From a bacterium (GTDB lineage: Bacteria > Patescibacteria > Microgenomatia > Levybacterales > GWA1-39-11): 15,059 nucleotides of DNA. The stretch lies in contig JAKAHW010000010.1 of NCBI GenBank assembly GCA_021825285.1, positions 1-15,059 of the forward strand, given 5' to 3'. Each line of letters starts with the position of its first letter. Position 1 is the first letter of the stretch. The position numbers were made by a program, and so were the translations under genes. The notes beneath the pieces are model-generated. The model made no database searches. It saw nothing but the letters and a program-made list of their open reading frames with translations, and was not told where the DNA came from. This document shows positions 6,785 through 12,632 of this stretch, piece by piece.

Positions 6785-8353
6785 TTACCCCAAATCTTCG
6801 CGTTTGGCGTGGAGGAAGTGGAACCACTGATCAAAAAAGGCAACCAGAGCCTTAAATGGCGCCTCAATTATCAAATCCAAAACAAACAAAAGAATGTTTA
6901 ATTGGGAAATTCCTTCTGTTAAGTATCGGCCAATACGGGCTATTGGCATGAAAAAAAAGTCGACTAGGGGAGTGATGAGCCCTTGTTTGTCCTGAACTGT
7001 ATAAAGATGAGCAGTTTGGTTTATTCTGTAGGAAAGGAAAGAGACGATGGTTAAGAAGAAAATGAAGAAGCCCTGGCTTACTAAATTGAAGTGAAGTCGC
7101 GACAAGACATACATTATCGCCCCGAAGCTTAAAAAGAACGTAGCAAACCAAAGGAAGGAAAAAACATTTTCAAGGACCGACTTACTTGTTTGGGCTTTAT
7201 GTTTGACAAAAATAGGTCTTCCTATTTGAGGGTTAGGGTCAAATAATAAAATTTTGATTCTGTCCAAGATTCTAACAGAGTTATCTTTCCCGGGAGCTTT
7301 GATAAAAAGGGAAGAGGAGATCATAAGAAATGTCGGAACTGCAATGTTGATTGCAATATTTAGCCACTGAATTTGTCCATAAACAAATCTTTCATATGTG
7401 CCTTCAATTGTAAAAGCGAGAAATACTTTAGATAGAAGAATAAAGATTACGCTTCTGATGATTGCCCGTCTAATTTTAGCGATTATACTATTGTATCTGG
7501 CTTGACATGCTTCAAAAACTATATTTTGGAATTCTTCGTCATTTTTTGCCAGTTCGGTAAATTTATCTTTTGTGTTTCTCAAGACATCCTCCAGGATTAA
7601 AAAAGGAGGGATTTGTCTTTTAACATAGGAATAAATCTTGTATCTTGCCGGGTAATTGAGTTGACTCTCGATTTCCCTGTATCCCTCTAAAAACTTATCT
7701 GAAATCGTTCCGACGTTTTCTTCGTTTAATTCTTCAAAGTATTGTTTAAAAAGATTAAAGTGTAAAAAGGCCAAATCATCCTTTGCGTAAGCTTTTCTTA
7801 TGGCGATAAAAACTTGAACATCCCTAACGTCGTCTGTATCATCGGTTATTTTTATATTGTTTCTTAGAATATGAAAAATGTAATTGCTCACCGTTTCCTT
7901 TTCGATATTTTGGGTGAGGATGTGTTCGATTTCCGAGGACATAAGCTGGTATATCCATTTATTTATTAAAGTCTCCCGGATTTTATGTTTTTCAAGAATT
8001 TGCGTCCTTAGTTTTAAATACAAGTCAACTGTTTTTTCGACCTTGTCTATCGTTGGTTCTTCAATTGACCCGTCAGGAAAATATCTAGCCCAAGTGAGTT
8101 CTCTTACCAGTGGTCCGGAGACGCTTTTTCCATTTCCTCCAAGGAGTAATCTCCTTTTTAAAATTCTTTCAATGCTTGCACGAAGTATTACTTCTTCTTC
8201 CCGGTATTCAATTGCATTCCTAAATTTTTCATACCAGGTAGCAAGCTCTGAAACAATCGGATTTACGGTTAGCCCCTTTTCAGAAGTCCTTAAAACCTTT
8301 TTCTCAAAAGTCTTGACAAGAAAATCGGAATACTGGTTTAAATTAGAATCCAT
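6785..8353 (-). CDS. Unrecognised integral membrane protein with large N-terminal soluble region
   Basis: 522 residues, family not recognised. The first ~290 residues are charged, predicted helical and without membrane segments. Hydrophobic segments follow at about 296-316, 331-351, 397-418, 427-443 and 484-506, so the protein has four to five membrane helices, one possibly re-entrant. The N-terminal part is probably cytoplasmic, given positive charges (KIRRAIIR, 293-300) before the first segment. I see no catalytic motif, nucleotide-binding loop or metal site; GGNGKS at 72-77 is P-loop-like by accident but lacks GxxxxGK spacing. It is read after the copper operon with a 54-nt gap that holds tandem TATAAT sequences, so it probably has its own promoter and need not be part of copper resistance. 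It converges with the ART-like gene, with only 5 nt between stops. Confidence 0.85.
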   Translation of the reverse strand: MDSNLNQYSDFLVKTFEKKVLRTSEKGLTVNPIVSELATWYEKFRNAIEYREEEVILRASIERILKRRLLLGGNGKSVSGPLVRELTWARYFPDGSIEEPTIDKVEKTVDLYLKLRTQILEKHKIRETLINKWIYQLMSSEIEHILTQNIEKETVSNYIFHILRNNIKITDDTDDVRDVQVFIAIRKAYAKDDLAFLHFNLFKQYFEELNEENVGTISDKFLEGYREIESQLNYPARYKIYSYVKRQIPPFLILEDVLRNTKDKFTELAKNDEEFQNIVFEACQARYNSIIAKIRRAIIRSVIFILLSKVFLAFTIEGTYERFVYGQIQWLNIAINIAVPTFLMISSSLFIKAPGKDNSVRILDRIKILLFDPNPQIGRPIFVKHKAQTSKSVLENVFSFLWFATFFLSFGAIMYVLSRLHFNLVSQGFFIFFLTIVSFLSYRINQTAHLYTVQDKQGLITPLVDFFFMPIARIGRYLTEGISQLNILLFVLDLIIEAPFKALVAFFDQWFHFLHAKREDLG

Positions 8354-8359
8354 GTCCTT

Positions 8360-8387
8360 ATTATATTATACTCAAAGACTTTTTTAA
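8360..8387 (-). promoter_or_regulatory. Predicted promoter of the 522-residue membrane protein gene
   Basis: The minus strand has overlapping TATAAT copies (8365-8370 and 8360-8365, reading TATAATATAAT). The second has a weak -35 TTAAAA (8382-8387) at 16 nt and ends 6 nt before the ATG at 8353, predicting a transcript that starts at the codon. An AAGGA sits 1 nt from the ATG, too close for normal Shine-Dalgarno use. Confidence 0.42.
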
Positions 8388-8407
8388 CCTGCAGCTTTTA
8401 ATGGGGT

Positions 8408-8626
8408 TTAGCTTAAAGGAAGAGCGTCGTATCCGGTATTTTTTATTATTTTTATGATTTCTTCCTCTGAAATTTTGTCGCTATCAAAAGTCACCTGAGT
8501 CAGCGCTTTTGCGTAATTTGTGTTTGATTCTTTTACGCCAGCAGTATCTTCAAGATCTCCGTCAATGTTCATTGCACAAGATGTGCAGTGCATGCCGTTG
8601 ATTTTAAGCTGAATTTTTTTAACCAT
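8408..8626 (-). CDS. copZ: Small HMA-domain copper chaperone (CopZ-like)
   Basis: A 72-residue stand-alone heavy-metal-associated domain with the Cu(I)-binding loop GMHCTSC (Cys14, Cys17) and the expected beta-alpha-beta-beta-alpha-beta pattern ending in GYDALPL. CopZ proteins bind Cu(I) through the two cysteines and pass it to the ATPase CopA in the cytoplasm. The loop is nearly identical to that of the CopA N-terminal domain (GMHCASC), which fits partner exchange. It is the last gene of the copper operon: its ATG follows the upstream stop by one base (TAG-T-ATG). No good Shine-Dalgarno lies at normal distance, so translation is probably coupled. The symbol is assigned from domain plus context. 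Confidence 0.9.
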   Translation of the reverse strand: MVKKIQLKINGMHCTSCAMNIDGDLEDTAGVKESNTNYAKALTQVTFDSDKISEEEIIKIIKNTGYDALPLS

Positions 8627-8627
8627 A

Positions 8628-9656
8628 CTAAAGTACGTTTATAACCCCTCTATACATTCCCATGCTGCACATAAAGGGTATTTGTTGGCCTTTTGCACCG
8701 GAATTAAATGTAAAAAGCTCAGATCCGCCAACCGGAATTACTCTTTGCAATCCTAGAGACGGAATAGTAAATGCTTGAATGCATCCGTTTCCGCCTGTAT
8801 TTTCTACTTTTAAAGAAATTGATGAGTTAGCCTTTACATTAATCTCGTTTGGGGTGTATCCAAAGGAAGTGATGTCAATAACAGGTTTGTCTGTTGCGGC
8901 CTCTTGTTTGCCTTGGCTTACCTCCTTAAAATCGCAAAGAGTAAAGAAGCATACGGTCTTTGACCACATATTTGAAAAAGTGTATGGAGTTCCAGTCAGG
9001 GCGAGTGCTCCGTCCAAATTGTAAAATGCCAAAATTAAAATAAATACTGCAGCTATTTTCATAAATTTCTGGTGCAACACATCTCCAAGTCTTGTAGCAA
9101 AATACCCAAGAATGAAAAAAAGTGGAGTGGTGCCTAATATAAATAAGAACATTGTCAATGCTCCTAATCCGGGATTTCCTGATGCAATTGCCAAAGCCAT
9201 CATTGCTTGAGTTGTTCCGCAGGGAATAAATACTGTAAAACCACCAAGTATTGCGGGTCCAAAAAAGTCGGCACTTTTTGATTGCTTTCTTACCATTCGA
9301 GTTAAAAATTTAGGCGGCTGGATAACAAAATACCGGAAAATCGGATGAAAATCCAAAAGGTTAAAAGCTGTTCCAAACATAAATACCACGACCACAAACT
9401 GGATAATTACGCGAACGGTAAGGGTTAATTGGAAGAGTGACCCAAACCAGCCAAGAAGAAATCCAAGAAGGGTATAGGCAGCAAGTTTTGCTACCAGAAA
9501 TGCCAAAATTGGCAAGGCATGACCGGATTTTGCTTTTTCTTTAAGTCTTTCTTCTTCTCTTTGGGCAATTGATGAGGCAAGAAGCCCTCCTTGAACCGCA
9601 AGACACGTGAGGCCCCCGGTTAGAAGTCCTGTTAGAAAAATTGTCCAAAAATTCAT
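8628..9656 (-). CDS. DsbD/TauE-SafE-like membrane protein fused to a C-terminal Cys/Met cupredoxin domain
   Basis: 342 residues. Residues 1-225 form about six membrane helices of the sulfite exporter TauE/SafE (UreH/DsbD-like) group. TM1 has GLTCLA with Cys18, and a later helix has VFIPCGTTQA with Cys146; the pair mirrors the two membrane cysteines of DsbD/CcdA thiol relays. After a linker holding Cys236 and Cys241, residues ~258-342 form an EfeO-type cupredoxin-like domain with GNGC (Cys292) and the loop FMCSMGMYRG (Cys330, Met332, Met334), candidate Cu ligands. The domain should lie outside the membrane. Position between copA and copZ indicates a role in extracytoplasmic copper binding, with possible redox coupling through the membrane cysteines (inference). 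The ATG at 9656 lies 19 nt after the copA stop, without a clear Shine-Dalgarno. Confidence 0.85.
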   Translation of the reverse strand: MNFWTIFLTGLLTGGLTCLAVQGGLLASSIAQREEERLKEKAKSGHALPILAFLVAKLAAYTLLGFLLGWFGSLFQLTLTVRVIIQFVVVVFMFGTAFNLLDFHPIFRYFVIQPPKFLTRMVRKQSKSADFFGPAILGGFTVFIPCGTTQAMMALAIASGNPGLGALTMFLFILGTTPLFFILGYFATRLGDVLHQKFMKIAAVFILILAFYNLDGALALTGTPYTFSNMWSKTVCFFTLCDFKEVSQGKQEAATDKPVIDITSFGYTPNEINVKANSSISLKVENTGGNGCIQAFTIPSLGLQRVIPVGGSELFTFNSGAKGQQIPFMCSMGMYRGVINVL

Positions 9657-9675
9657 AAATTTAACAATATATATT

Positions 9676-11904
9676 CTAGTTAATTTTTGCTCTTTTTAAA
9701 AGAAGCGAATTCGAAACTACAGAAACAGATGACATAGCCATGGCTGCCGACGCAAATATCGGGTTTAATAAAAGACCAACAAAAGGATACAGAATGCCCA
9801 TTGCAACCGGAATTAAAACGACGTTATAACCAAACGCCCAGAATAGATTTATTTTAATTGTTCTCATGGTTTTTTTAGATAGCATAATTCCCTTTGCCAG
9901 AGATTCCAAATCTTTGTTTATCAATGTAATATCAGCTGCTTCAATTGCGACATCGGTTCCTGTTCCCATGGCAATTCCTACATCTGCAGCAGCCAAAGCC
10001 GGAGCGTCATTAATTCCGTCCCCTACCATTGCAACGGTTTTTCCTTCTGCTTGAATTTTTCTTACCTCTGCCTCTTTTTCATCTGGTAAAACTTCCGAAA
10101 GAACTCGGGTTATCCCCAGTTTTTGAGCTATTGCCTTGGCTGTTCTTTGATTGTCTCCGGTGATCATTGCTACTTCTATGCCAAGTTTCTGAAGTGAGAG
10201 AACTCCCTTTTTTGCCGAATCCTTCAAAACATCCGCAACAGCAACAAGCCCAATGAGGTTTTTATTACTTCCCAAAAGCATTACTGTTTTTCCGTCATTT
10301 TCCAGTTTTTCAATTTGCAAAACATCTTCTATATTTACACCTTCTTTGTTCATTAGTTTCCTGTTTCCAAAAATATATTTTATTTTGTCAAGCGACCCTT
10401 CAATACCATGCCCCGGAACTGCCTTGAACCCGTCAATTTTTTCAAGTTTTAAGTTTTTGCTTTCTGCTTCTTTTACAATTGCTTCGGCAAGAGAATGCTC
10501 CGACCCTTTTTCTAGTGAAGCGGCAATTTCCAAAAGTTTTTGTTGATTTATTTTTTGATCAAGAGAAATAATATCGGTCACTTCTGGATGTCCTTGTGTT
10601 AGTGTTCCGGTTTTATCAAAAATTATAGTTTTTACTTTATGGGCTGTCTCAAGACTCTCAGCGTCTTTTATTAGGATTCCGTTTTCCGCTCCTTTTCCTG
10701 TCCCAACCATAATTGCCGTGGGGGTAGCAAGACCCATGGCGCAAGGGCATGCAATTATCAAAACCGCAACCATGTTTAACAATGCGTAAAGAAAGGATGG
10801 CGCAGGACCAACAACATACCAAACGACAAAGGTTAGTGTTGCAAGCATAATGACTACCGGGACAAAATAAGAAGAAATCATATCGGCAAGTCGCTGGATT
10901 GGAGCCTTGCTTCCTTGGGCTGCTTCTACAAGTTTTATTATTTGAGCAAGCATTGTTTCTTGTCCGACCTTCATTGCCTTATATGTAAATGTCCCGGTTT
11001 TATTAATTGTTGCTCCGATTACCATATCTCCTTTTGTTTTGTCATTAGGAATGCTTTCACCGGTTACCATAGATTCGTCAATTGAAGACTCACCTTCAAC
11101 GATTCTTCCGTCAACAGGAATTTTTTCACCGGGTCTTACTCTTATTAGATCTCCGACGGCAACCTCTCCGATTGGAATATCAATTTCCTTTCCGTTTCGA
11201 ACAACTCTTGCGGTTTTTGCCTGAAGCCCAATTAATTTTTTAATTGCTTCTGATGTTCCTGCTTTTGCACGTGCCTCAAAAAACCTTCCTAGGAGAATAA
11301 GACCGATAATTATTACTGAAACATCAAAATATGGTTCCGGGTTGATTCCCAGACCTTTAATAATATTGGGAATAAAGGTGACGACCGTTGAGTAAGCAAA
11401 TGCGGCTGTGGTTCCAAGAGCAACCAAGGTATCCATGTTTGCGGTCCTGTTTTTTAAAGCAGGAATTGCCGCCTTGTAAAAATCCTTTCCTGCAAAAAAT
11501 TGAACCGGCAAGGCAAGCAAGAATTGAACTATAAAATTCTGAAGGAAGGAAGGCGAGGTTTCCATAAGTCCGGGAAAGCTTCCCCACAAGATTAGGCCGC
11601 CTATTAATAATGAAAAGACAACCTTGTTTTTAAGCACTTTTAGTTCTTTTTGTTTTTCTTCTTTTTCTTCATCCTCGGTTTTTGCCCCTTCTTGAAGTAG
11701 AGCAGTATATCCGACTTTGGATACAGCGGAAGTAATTTTTTCATCCATAGCAACTTTTGGATCAAACGATATGGTTGCTTTTTCGGATGCTAAATTTACA
11801 GTTGCTTCATCAATTCCCTCAACTTTTTTTAGAGCGCGTTCGATCACCCGGACGCATGAGGCACAATGCATCCCTTTTATTGGAAATGTTTTTGTTTCGT
11901 TCAT
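9676..11904 (-). CDS. copA: Cu(I)-exporting P1B-1-type ATPase CopA
   Basis: 742 residues from ATG 11904. The N-terminal HMA domain has GMHCASC (Cys14, Cys17). Eight membrane helices follow, with CPC at 386-388, actuator TGE at 281-283, phosphorylated D430 in DKTGT and hinge GDGINDAP. The late helices carry Tyr693-Asn694 and Met722-x3-Ser726, the Cu(I)-site residues that, with CPC, define the P1B-1 group. It should drive Cu(I) out of the cytoplasm, loaded by the CopZ-like chaperone. The usual HP of the nucleotide-binding domain is HS here (His470-Ser471); the His is kept. The ATG lies one base after the upstream TAA. An in-frame TTG at 11916 with GGAA upstream would add four residues and overlap the cupredoxin gene; the ATG is preferred. 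It is larger than, and clearly different from, the TPC ATPase at 525-2303. Confidence 0.95.
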   Translation of the reverse strand: MNETKTFPIKGMHCASCVRVIERALKKVEGIDEATVNLASEKATISFDPKVAMDEKITSAVSKVGYTALLQEGAKTEDEEKEEKQKELKVLKNKVVFSLLIGGLILWGSFPGLMETSPSFLQNFIVQFLLALPVQFFAGKDFYKAAIPALKNRTANMDTLVALGTTAAFAYSTVVTFIPNIIKGLGINPEPYFDVSVIIIGLILLGRFFEARAKAGTSEAIKKLIGLQAKTARVVRNGKEIDIPIGEVAVGDLIRVRPGEKIPVDGRIVEGESSIDESMVTGESIPNDKTKGDMVIGATINKTGTFTYKAMKVGQETMLAQIIKLVEAAQGSKAPIQRLADMISSYFVPVVIMLATLTFVVWYVVGPAPSFLYALLNMVAVLIIACPCAMGLATPTAIMVGTGKGAENGILIKDAESLETAHKVKTIIFDKTGTLTQGHPEVTDIISLDQKINQQKLLEIAASLEKGSEHSLAEAIVKEAESKNLKLEKIDGFKAVPGHGIEGSLDKIKYIFGNRKLMNKEGVNIEDVLQIEKLENDGKTVMLLGSNKNLIGLVAVADVLKDSAKKGVLSLQKLGIEVAMITGDNQRTAKAIAQKLGITRVLSEVLPDEKEAEVRKIQAEGKTVAMVGDGINDAPALAAADVGIAMGTGTDVAIEAADITLINKDLESLAKGIMLSKKTMRTIKINLFWAFGYNVVLIPVAMGILYPFVGLLLNPIFASAAMAMSSVSVVSNSLLLKRAKIN

Positions 11905-11905
11905 A

Positions 11906-12265
11906 TTATTTGACAATTATTTTTCCGTGGAACATATTCATTCCGCAGGAAATTTCAAATTCGCCGGTTTTTTCTGGCTTTATCTCAATAGAAACCTCTT
12001 TATTTAAGGGCAAAAATTTTTTAATTTTAAAATCCGGAAGTACCACGTCCTCGAGGCAGCTGTTTGAGTCTGTTCTTAAAAAGGAAAGTGTGGTTTTTTG
12101 CCCCTTTTTCAGTTGGATTTTTGAAGGTTTATATCCGCCTGAAACCTCAATATCTATGTTTTCGTCTGCGAGGACTGTTTCTTCTTTTTTGCCAAAGAAA
12201 TACCAGGCAATTATGCCAATTGTTAAAAACCCACCTATAATAACGAGAATTTTATCCGGAGTCAT
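11906..12265 (-). CDS. Membrane-anchored cupredoxin-like copper-binding protein
   Basis: 119 residues: an N-terminal membrane anchor (about 6-23, [20 protein letters not shown]), then an EfeO-type cupredoxin-like beta-domain at ~36-119. Candidate copper ligands are Cys70 (DSNSC) and the C-terminal loop CGMNMFHG (Cys107, Met109, Met111, His113). This ligand set differs from the blue-copper set of plastocyanin (His-Cys-His-Met) and suggests Cu(I) or Cu(II) sequestration more than electron transfer. The domain would sit on the outer face. It is homologous in layout to the C-terminal domain of the DsbD-like protein two genes on, which suggests duplication (inference). The ATG abuts the csoR stop directly (TAAATG), and copA begins one base after its own stop. 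Confidence 0.85.
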   Translation of the reverse strand: MTPDKILVIIGGFLTIGIIAWYFFGKKEETVLADENIDIEVSGGYKPSKIQLKKGQKTTLSFLRTDSNSCLEDVVLPDFKIKKFLPLNKEVSIEIKPEKTGEFEISCGMNMFHGKIIVK

Positions 12266-12538
12266 TTAGTCGTTTTTCTTTTTAAAAACACTCATTACTT
12301 CTTCTATCGCTTCTTTCCCTTTACCGTTTAGTATTGCATCTGCCGCACAAGTATTCAAATGGTTTTCAAGAATTAAATTATCTATTTCCTTTAAGGCTTT
12401 TTGTACAGCTTGTGATTGATGAAGGATATCTATGCAATATTCATCGCCCTCAAACATTCTTATAACCTTTTCAAGATGTCCTCGGGCAATCTTTAATCTG
12501 TGCATTGTTTTTTCTTTTTCGTCTTTTGGTTTGTACAT
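12266..12538 (-). CDS. csoR: CsoR-family copper-sensing transcriptional repressor
   Basis: A 90-residue all-helical DUF156 (CsoR/RcnR) protein. The Cu(I) ligand triad of CsoR is visible: Cys34 (DEYCIDIL), His60 and Cys64 (ENHLNTC). This x-C-H-C pattern indicates copper over the Ni/Co-sensing RcnR pattern, in which an N-terminal His is also a ligand. The basic N-terminal helix (HRLKIARGHLEKVIRM) supplies DNA contacts. CsoR binds its operator as apo-protein and releases it when Cu(I) binds. It heads the copper operon, and a CCCC/GGGG inverted repeat lies just upstream of its ATG, so autoregulation is expected. The start is supported by a G-rich ribosome binding site 5 nt upstream. Confidence 0.94.
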   Translation of the reverse strand: MYKPKDEKEKTMHRLKIARGHLEKVIRMFEGDEYCIDILHQSQAVQKALKEIDNLILENHLNTCAADAILNGKGKEAIEEVMSVFKKKND

Positions 12539-12541
12539 ATA

Positions 12542-12558
12542 ATCCCCCTGTAGGGGAT
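12542..12558. promoter_or_regulatory. Predicted CsoR operator overlapping the csoR ribosome binding site
   Basis: A perfect 6-bp inverted repeat, ATCCCC-CTGTA-GGGGAT, lies between the -10 of the copper operon promoter and the csoR ATG. CsoR operators are pseudo-palindromes with C and G tracts. On the transcript the same bases read AGGGGGA ending 4 nt before ATG, which is the only Shine-Dalgarno-like sequence available. A bound repressor would cover the transcription start (near 12554). Confidence 0.65.
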
Positions 12559-12560
12559 AT

Positions 12561-12588
12561 ATTAAAGTATTTGCCGTCTTATTGTCAA
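12561..12588 (-). promoter_or_regulatory. Predicted promoter of the copper operon
   Basis: The minus strand has a perfect -35 TTGACA (12583-12588) and a -10 TTTAAT (12561-12566, 5 of 6) spaced by 16 nt. The expected start near 12554 falls inside the CCCC/GGGG inverted repeat, giving a leader of only about 16 nt. Confidence 0.65.
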
Positions 12589-12616
12589 GTAAAGGGTTTT
12601 GTTTAAGTTATGGCTA

Positions 12617-12625
12617 TGTTAGAAT
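12617..12625 (+). promoter_or_regulatory. Predicted extended -10 promoter of valS
   Basis: TGTTAGAAT contains an extended -10 (TGn) and a TAGAAT hexamer (12620-12625, 5 of 6). A weak -35 TTGTTT (12599-12604) lies at 15 nt, shorter than ideal. The hexamer ends 7 nt before the valS ATG at 12633, again pointing to a leaderless mRNA. It lies about 60 nt from the CsoR repeat, so copper control of valS is unlikely. Confidence 0.45.
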
Positions 12626-12632
12626 CAGCATT

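Noticed and set aside
7884..8387. 167-codon plus-strand open frame
   Set aside because: Antisense to the N-terminal half of the 522-residue membrane protein; its translation is compositionally odd and has no domain pattern.
8387..8410. CTGCAG / AACC...GGTT near the copZ end as a terminator of the copper operon
   Set aside because: The possible stem is 4 bp with a long loop; the A-rich stretch after it is not a U-run on the transcript.
11905..11916. TTG at 11916 as the copA start
   Set aside because: It would overlap the cupredoxin gene and add only four residues. ATG 11904 gives the same TAA-T-ATG type junction as elsewhere in the operon. A GGAA upstream of the TTG keeps it possible.
11757..12269. 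170-codon plus-strand open frame across the copA/cupredoxin junction
   Set aside because: It lies opposite two well-supported genes and shows no protein-like motif.
12582..12632. TTG at 12582 as the valS start, adding 17 residues
   Set aside because: The added residues do not resemble a ValRS N-terminus, the TTG lies inside the copper-operon -35, and an extended -10 (12617-12625) sits between it and the ATG at 12633.
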